64,000 bases of DNA, from NCBI RefSeq assembly GCF_000711295.1, contig NZ_JOMJ01000004.1, positions 496,001-560,000 of the forward strand, written 5' to 3'. Positions 1 through 7,921 of the stretch are shown piece by piece. Made by a program: the position numbers and the translations under genes. Each line of letters opens with the position of its first letter. Positions within the stretch are counted from its first letter, which is position 1. Below the pieces are notes generated by a model. It worked only from the letters and a program-made list of their open reading frames with translations, had not been told where the DNA came from and did not search any database. Origin of the DNA: Desulfohalovibrio reitneri (GTDB taxonomy: Bacteria > Desulfobacterota > Desulfovibrionia > Desulfovibrionales > Desulfovibrionaceae).

Positions 1-390
1 GTAGTAGAGGGCCCTGCCCGCTTCCTCGGCCAGGCTGAATAACTCTTGGCCCCGCTCGGCGAGGAGGTGCTTGTTGGCCGTGACCACGTGTTTGCCCGAG
101 GACAGCGCGCGGGAGACCAGCTCGAAGGCGGTGTCCAGCCCGCCCATGAGCTCCACCACCATGGAGATGTCCGGGTCCTCCACCAGATCGGACCACTTGG
201 TGGTCAGCTCCGCGCCCGGGGGCAGGGGGGCCTGCCGCGTCTTTTCCGGGTCGCGCACCAGTACTTTCTTGACGCGGATGTCCCGGCCGATGCGGCGGCG
301 AATCCACTCCTCGTTGTCGGTCAGGATGCGGGACAGGCCGGTGCCCACGGTGCCGTAGCCGGCCAGCCCGATGACTATGGGCTCGCTCAC
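1..390 (-). CDS. hom: Homoserine dehydrogenase, N-terminal part (cut by window edge)
   Basis: Only the first 130 codons are in the window; the gene continues past position 1. It begins with a GTG at 388-390. The N-terminus has a Rossmann NAD(P)-binding motif (GLAGYGTVGTGL, about residues 8-19). The segment GKHVVTANKHLLAERG follows, which is typical of homoserine dehydrogenases just before the catalytic domain. The family reduces aspartate semialdehyde to homoserine for threonine and methionine synthesis in the cytoplasm. The start lies one base after the stop of the upstream aminotransferase gene, so the two are almost certainly cotranscribed. Whether an ACT domain is present at the C-terminus cannot be seen. 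Confidence 0.92.
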   Translation of the reverse strand, partial: MSEPIVIGLAGYGTVGTGLSRILTDNEEWIRRRIGRDIRVKKVLVRDPEKTRQAPLPPGAELTTKWSDLVEDPDISMVVELMGGLDTAFELVSRALSSGKHVVTANKHLLAERGQELFSLAEEAGRALYY

Positions 391-391
391 C

Positions 392-1564
392 CTAGCCTCC
401 GAGAATGCTCTTGATGCCGCGCACGGCTTGATTGATGCGGTGGCGGTTCTCCACCAGGGCGAAGCGAACGTGGTCGTCGCCATAGTGGCCGAAGCCCAGG
501 CCGGGGGCCACCGCCACCCGCGCCTTCTTAAGCAGCATCTTGGAAAACTCCACCGAGCCCATGTCCTTGAATTGCTCCGGAATCTTGGCCCAGACGAATT
601 GCGTGGCCGTCGGCTTCTCGATCTCCCAGCCCACCCGGTTGAGGCCGTCGCACAGGGCGTCGCGGCGGTCCTGGTAGGTGTCCATGATCTCCCGCACGCA
701 CTCCTGGGGACCGTTCAGCGCCACGGTGGCGGCGATCTGGATGGGCTGGAAAATGCCGTAGTCCAGGTAGGACTTGATGCGGGTCAGGGCCTGGACCATG
801 GCCTCGTTGCCGCAGCAGAATCCCACCCGCCAGCCGGGCATGGAGTAGGACTTGGACAGGGAGAAGAACTCCACGCCCACGTCCTTGGCGCCCTTGGCCT
901 GGAGGAAGGAGGGGCAGGTGTAGCCGTCGAAGGTGAAGTCGGCGTATGCCAGGTCGTGGATGACCCAGACGCCGTTCTCCTTGGCCCAGTCCACGATGGC
1001 CTGGAAGAAGTCCAGGTCTGCCAGCTCGGTGGTGGGGTTGTGCGGGTAGTTGATGACCAGCAGCTTGGGCTTGGGCCAGGTCTGGTGGGTGGCCACGGCC
1101 AAGTCCTTGAAGAAGTCGCGGTCCTTGCCGATGGGGATACGGCGGACGTCCGCCCCCGCGATGATGGCGGCGTAGGGGTGGATGGGGTAGGCCGGGTCCG
1201 GGGTGAATACCACGTCGCCAGGGGAGAGCATGACCAGCATGAGGTGGGACATGCCCTCCTTGGCCCCCATGGTGACCACGCACTCCTGATCGGAATCCAG
1301 CTCCACGCCGTACCGGTTGAGGTACCAGTTGGCGATGGCCAGCCGCAGGCCCTTGATGCCCTTGGAAGCGGAGTAGCGGTGGTTGACCCCTTTGTGGGTG
1401 GCCTCGCAGAGCTTGTCCACGATGTGCTGGGGGGTGGGAATATCCGGGTTGCCCATGCCGAGGTCGACGATGTCTTCGCCTTGACGGCGCATGCGCATCT
1501 TCAGGTCGTTGACCTGGGCGAAAACGTAGGGGGGGAGCCGATGCACCCTGGCGAACTGTTCCAC
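392..1564 (-). CDS. alaC: Alanine-type PLP aminotransferase (AlaC/AspC3-like)
   Basis: A fold-type I PLP aminotransferase of 390 residues with the Schiff-base lysine in SLSKS (about Lys238). It has the substrate-loop motifs NYPHNPTT and HDLAYAD and an AlaC-like C-terminus ([12 protein letters not shown]). Enzymes of this group make alanine or aspartate from keto acids; which substrate is used here cannot be read from the sequence. The frame stays open far upstream, but I chose the GTG at 1562-1564. It has an AGGAG ribosome site six to seven bases upstream, the homology ([10 protein letters not shown]) begins there, and a good promoter sits just upstream inside the longer frame. Its stop lies one base before hom, which suggests a two-gene amino-acid operon. 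Confidence 0.85.
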   Translation of the reverse strand: MEQFARVHRLPPYVFAQVNDLKMRMRRQGEDIVDLGMGNPDIPTPQHIVDKLCEATHKGVNHRYSASKGIKGLRLAIANWYLNRYGVELDSDQECVVTMGAKEGMSHLMLVMLSPGDVVFTPDPAYPIHPYAAIIAGADVRRIPIGKDRDFFKDLAVATHQTWPKPKLLVINYPHNPTTELADLDFFQAIVDWAKENGVWVIHDLAYADFTFDGYTCPSFLQAKGAKDVGVEFFSLSKSYSMPGWRVGFCCGNEAMVQALTRIKSYLDYGIFQPIQIAATVALNGPQECVREIMDTYQDRRDALCDGLNRVGWEIEKPTATQFVWAKIPEQFKDMGSVEFSKMLLKKARVAVAPGLGFGHYGDDHVRFALVENRHRINQAVRGIKSILGG

Positions 1565-1606
1565 AGCCTGCTCCTGCTGGGACTTGAAAGTGAATTTGGT
1601 CGAGGG

Positions 1607-1635
1607 AATGTAGCCCTTGCCTCCGGCAACGTCAA
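1607..1635 (-). promoter_or_regulatory. Sigma-70-type promoter for the alaC-hom operon
   Basis: Read on the minus strand there is a TTGACG -35 box, a 17-base spacer and a TACATT -10 box, ending about 43 bases before the chosen GTG start. This spacing is optimal. It argues that the long upstream extension of the open frame is not translated. Confidence 0.55.
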
Positions 1636-1699
1636 AGGACTTGCTCTTTTCTCCGGATTGGTACATGGAGCCACCCATATCGACCATGCGAGGTAAAAC

Positions 1700-2368
1700 G
1701 TGACCAACGCTCCCGTACCAGGCGGATTCAGCCTGTCCGTGCTGGAAAAGTACCTGCTGCGCCGGGGCTTCGCCGTGCGCGACCGCTGCCTGCGCGACGG
1801 AACCGTGCTCAGCATCGCCGCCCACTCGTTCCTGGGCGAGGTGGTCTATCCCAACCCCTTCTATCACTACCTGGAACGCGACCGCGCCGAGGACACCCGG
1901 CGAGCCGCGGAGGAAGCGGCCGTTCTGCTGGACATGGAAGCGGGAGAACTGCGCGGGGCCGCCCTGGCCGGGTATGCCCGCACCCCGGCTGGTTTCGCCT
2001 GCCGCCGCTGCGGGGGGTGCTGCTCCATGGCCGACGCCGTGCACGGCAGATTGACCCTGGAAGAGGTGGAGTACTGGAGGGAAGCGGGACAGGAACGCAT
2101 CTTGCGGCTGGTCGTACCGGAACGACGCGCCAGCTACGTGCTCTATACAGCTTGGCGCAATCCACGCACCGGAAAACACTTCGCGGGGTGCCCCTGGCTG
2201 CATCGCGGCAACGGAGGGGAAACCACCTGCTCGATTCATGCGCATCGACCGCTCAAGTGCCGCAGCTTCCCCATAAACCGCGAACACGGCGAACGTGGGC
2301 GGTGCGCTGGCTTTCACACCGTGCCGGAAAGTCTGTCCAGACCGCGCGGACACGACCCCGCCGCATGA
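1700..2368 (+). CDS. YkgJ-type cysteine-cluster (CxxCxxCC) protein
   Basis: A 222-residue protein with the YkgJ family cysteine signature: CRRCGGCC near residue 97, then a CPWL segment, then [15 protein letters not shown] near residue 185. The conserved cysteines are thought to bind zinc or an iron-sulfur centre; the biochemical role of the family is unsettled. The start is a GTG with GAGGT six bases upstream. It is divergent from the alaC-hom operon, with about 135 bases between. No partner gene suggests a specific job. The family call is solid and the function is unknown. Confidence 0.75.
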   Translation: MTNAPVPGGFSLSVLEKYLLRRGFAVRDRCLRDGTVLSIAAHSFLGEVVYPNPFYHYLERDRAEDTRRAAEEAAVLLDMEAGELRGAALAGYARTPAGFACRRCGGCCSMADAVHGRLTLEEVEYWREAGQERILRLVVPERRASYVLYTAWRNPRTGKHFAGCPWLHRGNGGETTCSIHAHRPLKCRSFPINREHGERGRCAGFHTVPESLSRPRGHDPAA

Positions 2369-2460
2369 TTTTTGCCCAAATGTAACTTGCCCGCCTCTGC
2401 GAAAGCTGTCATCCTGCATGCAGTTCCGGGCAATCATGCAGAGCCCGGGGGGAGAACACC

Positions 2461-3615
2461 ATGCGCGCTCCTTCCTGGTGCAGTGTCGCTTTCCGCAACA
2501 CTGGTCTTCACGCGGGAGTAAGGCAGGCGATCTTTCTGGCGGTGCTGGCGATGTTGTTCGCCGCGCCCGCTCCGGCGGCGGGGAAGGATTCCCCATGGGA
2601 CGGCCTGGTTGACAGGCTGGTGGCGGATGGCTTCGACCGCCAGGCCATGCGCCGGGTTTTCGACCATCCACAGACCGCTTACGACCCGGACGTCATGGGG
2701 CGCAAGATGCGCGTCCTGTACCACACCAAATACGCTTGGCTCATGGTCAAGGGCGTGCAGCGCCACCTCAACCGCCTGGGCTATCCGGCGGGGCCGGTGG
2801 ACGGCCGCGTGGGTCCCCGCACCCGCCGGGCCGTGCGCGGCTTCGAGCACGCTTCGGGGCTGCGGGTCACCGGACAGGTCACCTGGGACATCTTCGACAA
2901 GCTGGCCGTCTGCAGCCAGCCCGCCCCTGCCGACTGCCGCTTCCCCGAGCCTTCCCCGGATGAGGATGGGCCCGGCGTGTACACCTCGGTCATGACCGAG
3001 GGCCGCCTCAAGCGCGCCACCGACTTCTTCGACGAGCACGCCGACTTGCTGCTCAACGTCAACCGAGACTACGGACCGCCCGGAGAGGTTCTGGTGGGAA
3101 TCCTCACCGTGGAGACCAACCTGGGCAGCTATCTGGGCGAGAAAAAGGCCCTCTCCAACTTGGCCTCCATGGCCGTCAGCCGCCACTATGCGCAGGTCGA
3201 GCCCTACATGAAGGACCGCTACGTCACCAAAGGGCAGAAACGCTGGGTGGAACGCCGCATGCGCCAAAAAGCGGACTGGGCCTACGAAGAGCTTGCCTCC
3301 TTGCTGCGCTACGCCCGGGCGGCGGGGTACGACCCACTGCACATGCCCGGCTCCATTTACGGGGCCATCGGTCTGGCCCAGTTCATGCCCTCCAACGCCC
3401 TGGAGTTCGGCGTGGATGGCGACGGCGACGGCAAGGTGGACCTCTTCGCCGTGGAAGACGCCCTGCCCAGCATGGGCAACTTCCTCCGCGCCAACGGCTG
3501 GAAAAACTCCATGCACTCCCGCTGGCGCCAAAAACGTGTCCTCTACCGCTACAACCAGTCCAGCCGCTACGTGAACACCGTGCTGGCCGTGGCGGACCAT
3601 TTACGCGGGAGCTAG
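2461..3615 (+). CDS. Exported lytic murein transglycosylase, MltB/SLT_2 type with peptidoglycan-binding domain
   Basis: A 384-residue protein with an N-terminal signal peptide (hydrophobic core near residues 22-40, cleavage probably after APAPAA). A PG_binding_1 domain lies at about residues 98-145 ([20 protein letters not shown]). The SLT_2/MltB catalytic domain follows, with the probable catalytic glutamate in [14 protein letters not shown] and the substrate-cleft segment [13 protein letters not shown]. The family cleaves the MurNAc-GlcNAc bond of peptidoglycan in the periplasm to give 1,6-anhydro ends. The PG-binding domain normally follows the catalytic domain in MltB proteins; here it comes first. 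No lipobox is visible, so it is probably soluble. GGGGGAGA precedes the ATG. Confidence 0.85.
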   Translation: MRAPSWCSVAFRNTGLHAGVRQAIFLAVLAMLFAAPAPAAGKDSPWDGLVDRLVADGFDRQAMRRVFDHPQTAYDPDVMGRKMRVLYHTKYAWLMVKGVQRHLNRLGYPAGPVDGRVGPRTRRAVRGFEHASGLRVTGQVTWDIFDKLAVCSQPAPADCRFPEPSPDEDGPGVYTSVMTEGRLKRATDFFDEHADLLLNVNRDYGPPGEVLVGILTVETNLGSYLGEKKALSNLASMAVSRHYAQVEPYMKDRYVTKGQKRWVERRMRQKADWAYEELASLLRYARAAGYDPLHMPGSIYGAIGLAQFMPSNALEFGVDGDGDGKVDLFAVEDALPSMGNFLRANGWKNSMHSRWRQKRVLYRYNQSSRYVNTVLAVADHLRGS

Positions 3616-3792
3616 CAGGCAGTCCATAAAGCACCTTCCGCTTCGCTGTCGCGAAAAATGATGCCCCTCGCGTCTTTTACAGTGCTCGGGGCGCGTTTTC
3701 CGGCGCCTCACATCCGGTGCTGTTTTGAACAGCCTGCGGGCGTGTAGTGGGGGAAGAATGCACTACTGGCATTAATAGCCCCGCAATCGCAT

Positions 3793-3922
3793 CTTCGCCG
3801 GGGCGCTCCCTGTTCGCGCGCCACCGACCTCAATCCCGCGAATGTACATGCAAAGTTACTTTGCCGCGGGTCCAGGGCCGCGCAGGCCCTGGTCGCCCGA
3901 AGGGCGAAATCTTCCCTTCTTC
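3793..3922 (-). repeat. Dispersed structured element, copy 1
   Basis: This copy lies 3' of the glutamate-synthase-like gene, past its terminator, in the same sense as that gene. In that sense it forms three hairpins in a row. Hairpin 1 (3894-3906) is CGCCC-TTC-GGGCG. Hairpin 2 (3872-3892) has eight perfect pairs, CCAGGGCC/GGCCCTGG. Hairpin 3 (3850-3864) is GCAAAGT-A-ACTTTGC. A less conserved tail ends in GCGCCCCGGCGAAG. It is closely similar to the copy at 6100 over its whole length, and to the copy at 35400 in the hairpin core. Confidence 0.75.
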
Positions 3923-3934
3923 CCACGAAAAAAA

Positions 3935-3968
3935 AGCAAGGCCCGCGCGTTTCCGCGCGGGCCTTGCC
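3935..3968 (-). terminator. Intrinsic terminator after the glutamate-synthase-like gene
   Basis: On the minus strand, the inverted pair AAGGCCCGCGCG/CGCGCGGGCCTT forms a stable stem followed by a run of eight T residues. It lies about 25 bases past the stop codon. Confidence 0.85.
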
Positions 3969-3991
3969 TGATTTGTATTTACCTGAAGCGC

Positions 3992-5617
3992 CTAGAGGTC
4001 GAGGATGCGCTTGGCGGTCTCGTCCATGACGTCGGTGATGAAGGGGACGCCGGTTTCGCATTCCGTTTCGCGGTTGGCGGAAGCGATGTCGTTGCGCGAG
4101 ATGTCCTGCAGGGAGAACTTGCGGGCGCCGCACAGCAGTTGCTGCAGCCCGGCGGAGAGCTTGTCCACCAGGCACCAGATGGCCACGGCGCCGAGGGGCA
4201 CGTTCTTCATCTCGTCCTTGCCGACCTTGGCCTTCACGTCCTGGTAGCAGGTGAAGATCTCCTCGGCCGTGCCGCCGTAGGCGGCTACCGCGGCGGGGAG
4301 CTTGTCCCAGTTGCCGTTGAGTTGCGCGCGGCGTTCGGGGTGCAGGACGCCCTCGATGTTGGCGCCGAGGAACCCGGGGATCATCATGGCGCGGCCCATG
4401 CAGATCAGCTTGGTGAAGGGAGCGCCCAGGGCCATGGCCTTGAAGATGTTGCTGCCTTTGGCGAAGCCGCCGGCGAAGGACATGTCCACCACCGGGCGGC
4501 CCCTGGCGGCCAGATGGGATGCGTATTCGTGGGCCTTGGCATGCAGCAGGATGGACGGGACGCCCCAGCTTTCCATCATGTTCCAGGGGCTCATGCCGGT
4601 GCCGCCGCCGGAGCCGTCCATGGTCAGCAGGTCAAGCTCCATTTCCGAGGCGAACTTGATGGCCATGGCCAGCGCTTCCATGCCGTAGGAGCCGGTCTTG
4701 AGGGAGATGCGCTTGAAGCCGAGTTTCCGCAGGTAGTTCACGGTGTCGTAGAACTCGTCGCGCACCTGCTCGTAGGTGGAGAGGTTGGTGTAGCCCAGAC
4801 GGCTGTGGCGGGCGAAATGCTTGATGGCGCCCTGGCGGAAGCCTTCCTGGACCTCGGGCTTCTCCGGGTCGGGGTCGACGAGGTAGCCGCGCTTTTTCAG
4901 GAACAGCGCGTAGTCCAGGCTGGAGACCTCGATTTCGCCGCCGATGTTCTTGGCCCCCTGGCCCCATTTGAGCTCGACGATGACCTTGTCGCCGTAGTTG
5001 TCGGCCAGGTACTCGGCCACTCCGTTGCGGGTGTCCTCGACGTTCAACTGCACGATGATGGCGCCGTAGCCGTCGTAGTAGCGCATGTAGGTGTCGATGC
5101 GGCGTTCCAGCTCCGGGGCCTTGACGATGCGGCCGTTGCTGAGCTCGGCTTCCCGGTCCACGCCGACGACGTTTTCGCCGACGACGATGGGGGCGCCCAC
5201 CAGCGCGCAGCCGGCGGCGAAGGCGTCCCAGTATTTGGCGGCGATGAAGGTGGAGCCGAGGGCGCCGGTCATGAAGGGGACGCGGCACTTGGTCTCTTCG
5301 CTGGCGCCAAAGGAGGTTTCGAGGCTCACGTCGGTGAAGAGGAGGTCCTCGTCCGTCTTGGCGGACCCCATGGCGCCGTAGTTCAGGCCCTGGATGCGCA
5401 GAGAGTTGTAGGAAACGCCCACATGGGTGGTGTTGCCGCTGCCGGCTGTGACCAGTCCGAAATCGCGGGGATACAGGACTTCGCGTCCGCGCATGGAGGA
5501 CAGCCACGTCTCGCACTTTCCTTGGCAATCGGCCCTGCACAGAGTGCACAGCCCTGATTCGATGGCGTTGCCGCGATTGACGCTTCCGAGCACGTCATTG
5601 TTTTTCGGCCAGTTCAT
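3992..5617 (-). CDS. Stand-alone FMN-binding glutamate synthase-like protein
   Basis: A 541-residue protein dominated by the glutamate synthase central/FMN-binding domain (about residues 80-520). It has the phosphate/FMN-binding segments LTMDGSGGGTG and DMSFAGGFAKGSN. There is no amidotransferase domain and no GltD-like NADPH domain. The N-terminus carries a cysteine cluster (CTLCRADCQGKC, about residues 21-32) that could hold an iron-sulfur cluster. Archaeal-type and other stand-alone GltB domains are suspected to make glutamate or to act on related amino-nitrogen substrates with a partner electron donor; the true reaction here is unknown. The ATG at 5615-5617 has a strong AAGGAGA site. It is monocistronic, with its own promoter and terminator. 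Confidence 0.75.
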   Translation of the reverse strand: MNWPKNNDVLGSVNRGNAIESGLCTLCRADCQGKCETWLSSMRGREVLYPRDFGLVTAGSGNTTHVGVSYNSLRIQGLNYGAMGSAKTDEDLLFTDVSLETSFGASEETKCRVPFMTGALGSTFIAAKYWDAFAAGCALVGAPIVVGENVVGVDREAELSNGRIVKAPELERRIDTYMRYYDGYGAIIVQLNVEDTRNGVAEYLADNYGDKVIVELKWGQGAKNIGGEIEVSSLDYALFLKKRGYLVDPDPEKPEVQEGFRQGAIKHFARHSRLGYTNLSTYEQVRDEFYDTVNYLRKLGFKRISLKTGSYGMEALAMAIKFASEMELDLLTMDGSGGGTGMSPWNMMESWGVPSILLHAKAHEYASHLAARGRPVVDMSFAGGFAKGSNIFKAMALGAPFTKLICMGRAMMIPGFLGANIEGVLHPERRAQLNGNWDKLPAAVAAYGGTAEEIFTCYQDVKAKVGKDEMKNVPLGAVAIWCLVDKLSAGLQQLLCGARKFSLQDISRNDIASANRETECETGVPFITDVMDETAKRILDL

Positions 5618-5639
5618 CTCGTATCTCCTTCCGTTGGAT

Positions 5640-5670
5640 AGTATAAGGGGGGAAGCGCGAATAACAGCAA
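5640..5670 (-). promoter_or_regulatory. Possible promoter for the glutamate-synthase-like gene
   Basis: On the minus strand there is a TTGCTG -35-like hexamer, a 19-base spacer and a TATACT -10 box, about 23 bases before the start codon. The -10 is good but the spacer is two bases longer than ideal, so the -35 assignment is weak. Confidence 0.4.
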
Positions 5671-6099
5671 CTGCCCGGCCTGTCATCCCGATCCACAGAA
5701 TGCCTGGCGGGTTAGGTGGTTGAATTTGTAAAAGAGGTACGGAAATGGCGTGCAGTGGGTGTCCGCTGATAACGCGAAAAGAAAATGCTTTGGGTTTGAC
5801 TTGTTTGGCGGCCGATGATTACTACAAATGTGGTAAAAACCATTCGATGAGTGGTTTTGTTTCCATGGAGATTGGGCCGCAACAAGGCATATTCGCTCTC
5901 ACCCGTCTAGCCAGGGGCATTTTGTCGGAATGGGTTTTTCAGGTGGGCTGAAAGCGAGGCATTTTCCACAAGATTGTTTTTTCGTGTGCGGCGCACCAGC
6001 CGCCTTGCCCAAAACACGCCCCGCAGCGGTTATAGTTTCACTGCGTGAGCAGGCGATCAGTAAGAGGTTTTGTTCGCTAAAGTGTTTCTCCGTTTGCGC

Positions 6100-6232
6100 C
6101 TTCGCCGGGGCGCTCCCTGTTCGCACGCCACCGACCCCAATTCCGCGAATACAAATGCAAAATTATTTTGCCGCAGGGTCCAGGAGGCGCGCAGCCCCTG
6201 GTCGCCCGAAGGGCGAAATCTTCCTTTTTTCC
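6100..6232 (-). repeat. Dispersed structured element, copy 2
   Basis: This copy lies 3' of the uspA gene in the same sense as that gene, past its terminator. Hairpin 1 (6203-6215) is identical to copy 1. Hairpin 2 (6180-6201) keeps its pairing through a G-U pair when read in the gene sense; read the other way this would be an A-C mismatch. Hairpin 3 (6157-6171) is GCAAAAT-A-ATTTTGC, with a compensated pair relative to copy 1. The tail matches copy 1 at most positions. Confidence 0.75.
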
Positions 6233-6233
6233 A

Positions 6234-6279
6234 AAAAAAGCGGGAGTGTGCGCGGCATATATGCCGCGCACACTCCCGC
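6234..6279 (-). terminator. Intrinsic terminator after uspA
   Basis: A perfect 40-base palindrome (6240-6279; arms GCGGGAGTGTGCGCGGCATA and its complement) is followed on the minus strand by seven T residues. It begins 18 bases past the uspA stop. Confidence 0.85.
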
Positions 6280-6297
6280 CAGGAACGTCCGTCTGGT

Positions 6298-6720
6298 CTA
6301 TCTTACAACCAGGACGGGGCAGGGGGAGGTTTGCAGGACGCGGTGGGTGACGCTGCCGAGGACGAGTCCTTCCAGGTTGGACTTGCCGCGTGTGCCCATG
6401 ATGACGAGGTCGCATTCCTCGGCTTCGGCGACTTCCACGATGACGGAGGCGGTGGGGCCGCCGATGACCTTGTCCTGGTATTCGATGCCCGAGTCCTCCA
6501 GCATTTCGCGGAAGGGGGCCAGGAGGTCGTTGGCCTCGCGGGAGTAGTACTCGGTCATTTCCTGGAAGTTGGGCTGCCCCAGGGCCAGGGGCACGGGCTT
6601 GTGGCAGTGCAGGAGGATGATGGAGGCCTTGTTGGCCCGGGCCTGCTCGATGGCCATCTCGCAGGCCTTGCGGGAGTGGGTGGAGCCGTCGACCGGCAGG
6701 AGAATCTTGTTTACGCGCAT
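6298..6720 (-). CDS. uspA: Universal stress protein, UspA family
   Basis: A 140-residue single Usp domain. It starts with MRVNKILLPVDGST (the ATP-binding aspartate is in LPVDGS) and ends with the nucleotide-binding loop GTRGKSNLEGLVLGSV followed by SPCPVLVV. The G-x2-G-x9-G-S/T pattern of ATP-binding Usp proteins is complete, so it should bind ATP rather than belong to the non-binding subgroup. The family forms dimers in the cytoplasm and is induced by starvation, oxygen or other stress; its exact targets are not known. It stands alone, with its own perfect-palindrome terminator. Confidence 0.88.
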   Translation of the reverse strand: MRVNKILLPVDGSTHSRKACEMAIEQARANKASIILLHCHKPVPLALGQPNFQEMTEYYSREANDLLAPFREMLEDSGIEYQDKVIGGPTASVIVEVAEAEECDLVIMGTRGKSNLEGLVLGSVTHRVLQTSPCPVLVVR

Positions 6721-6828
6721 GAGTATGTGCTCCTTGGATTATTTGTGGATACCCCAGGTCGGGGGGTGGAGGCAATCGGGTCGGCCGCCCCGATTTGGGT
6801 TGGTGCGAGGTGTTGGGCGCCGACAGTC

Positions 6829-6858
6829 TTGACCCGGGCTCAAGGCTTGGGGTAGCAA
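6829..6858 (+). promoter_or_regulatory. Possible promoter for ilvE
   Basis: TTGACC, an 18-base spacer, then TAGCAA, about 63 bases before the ilvE start. The -35 is good and the -10 is weak. It is the best candidate in the 200-base gap between the divergent uspA and ilvE genes. Confidence 0.35.
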
Positions 6859-6921
6859 GCTTGAATTCCCCTGCGGCACGGGGCTGGCGGGGGTGTCCGG
6901 CAACCTTTCAAGGAGCGATTC

Positions 6922-7845
6922 ATGGCCATCAAGGCGGACAAGATCTGGTTCGACGGCAAGCTGGTGGACTGGGACGAGGCCAACGTCCACGTGCTGACCC
7001 ATACCCTGCACTACGGGCTGGGCGCGTTCGAGGGCATTCGGGCCTACAAGACCAGCGACGGCCGTTCCGCCGTATTCCGCCTGAAGGAGCACACCAGGCG
7101 GCTGTTCGACTCGGCCAAGATTCTGGGCATGGAGATCCCCTTCACCGAGGAGGAGATCAACAACGCCATTATCGAGACGCTCAAGGCCAACAAGCTGGAA
7201 GAGGGCTACATCCGGCCGCTGGTCTTCGTGGGAGCGGGCGCCATGGGCGTGCATCCGGGCACAAACCCCATCCGCGTGGCCATCGCCACCTGGCCGTGGG
7301 GGGCGTACCTGGGCGACGACGCCCTGCTCAAGGGCATCCGGGTCAAGACCTCCACCTTCACCCGCCACCACGTGAACATCATGATGACCAAGGCCAAGGC
7401 CTGCGGCAACTACGTCAACTCCGTGCTGGCCAAGACCGAGGCCGTGGCCGACGGCTACGACGAGGCCGTGCTGCTGGACACGGAAGGCTACGTGGCCGAG
7501 GGCAGCGGCGAGAACATCTTCATCGTGCGCAACGGCATCATCAAGACCACACCGCTGACCTCCATCCTGGCCGGGCTGACCCGCAACTCGGTCATCGAGC
7601 TGGCCCGCGACCTGGGCTATACCGTGGTGGAGGAACGCTTCACCCGCGACAAGCTCTACATCGCCGAGGAGGCCTTCTTCACCGGCACGGCCGCGGAGTT
7701 GACCCCCATCCGCGAGGCGGACCGCCGCACCATCGGCGAGGGGCAGGCCGGGCCCGTGGCCCGCAAGCTGCAGGAGGAGTTCTTCAAGGTGGTCAAGGGC
7801 GAGAACCCCAAGTACGAGCACTGGCTCGACTACTACACCATCTAG
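6922..7845 (+). CDS. ilvE: Branched-chain amino acid aminotransferase
   Basis: A 307-residue fold-type IV PLP aminotransferase. Characteristic segments are [16 protein letters not shown] near the N-terminus, the lysine region [14 protein letters not shown], and [19 protein letters not shown] followed by [11 protein letters not shown]. The C-terminal [13 protein letters not shown] region matches IlvE rather than D-amino-acid aminotransferases or aminodeoxychorismate lyases. It catalyses the last step of leucine, isoleucine and valine synthesis, with glutamate as amino donor, in the cytoplasm. An AAGGAG site precedes the ATG. It is followed by a strong hairpin, so it is probably monocistronic. 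Confidence 0.93.
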   Translation: MAIKADKIWFDGKLVDWDEANVHVLTHTLHYGLGAFEGIRAYKTSDGRSAVFRLKEHTRRLFDSAKILGMEIPFTEEEINNAIIETLKANKLEEGYIRPLVFVGAGAMGVHPGTNPIRVAIATWPWGAYLGDDALLKGIRVKTSTFTRHHVNIMMTKAKACGNYVNSVLAKTEAVADGYDEAVLLDTEGYVAEGSGENIFIVRNGIIKTTPLTSILAGLTRNSVIELARDLGYTVVEERFTRDKLYIAEEAFFTGTAAELTPIREADRRTIGEGQAGPVARKLQEEFFKVVKGENPKYEHWLDYYTI

Positions 7846-7861
7846 CCTCCACTGTTCATAA

Positions 7862-7899
7862 GGCGGCGGCCCGGTTTTCCCCTGGACCGGGCCGCCGCC
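7862..7899 (+). terminator. Hairpin after ilvE
   Basis: A perfect 13-base inverted repeat (GGCGGCGGCCCGG and its complement) with a 12-base loop, 17 bases after the ilvE stop. There is no T run after it, so termination may be partial and dnaX could be reached by readthrough. Confidence 0.6.
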
Positions 7900-7921
7900 A
7901 TGTCCTATCTTCCCTTCCCGA

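Larger units (their letters stand above)
3616..3991. other. Intergenic region between convergent genes
   Basis: This 376-base stretch lies between the stops of the transglycosylase gene and the glutamate-synthase-like gene. It holds a weak GC hairpin after the transglycosylase gene (about 3663-3703), one copy of the three-hairpin repeat (3793-3922) and an intrinsic terminator for the minus-strand gene (3935-3968). No convincing coding region was found. Confidence 0.6.
5618..6297. other. Long intergenic region with lower GC
   Basis: About 680 bases between two minus-strand genes. The segment 5745-5960 is visibly richer in A and T than its surroundings. It contains a possible plus-strand promoter (TTGACT at 5796-5801, TTACTA at 5819-5824) and a small hairpin (AAAACCA/TGGTTTT, 5836-5858). 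A 68-codon open frame (5745-5951, plus) starts with MACSGCPL and has an AGAGG upstream; I could not relate it to any family and do not call it a gene. The rest holds repeat copy 2 and the uspA terminator. Confidence 0.5.

Noticed and set aside
1565-2671. Upstream extension of the alaC open frame on the minus strand to 2671
   Set aside because: It runs antisense through the YkgJ-type gene and a good promoter. Homology and a ribosome site place the start at 1564.
3793-6232. Interpretation of the dispersed element as an insertion sequence or CRISPR repeat
   Set aside because: There is no transposase, no terminal inverted repeats at its ends, no target duplication and no regular spacing. It behaves as a dispersed structured element.
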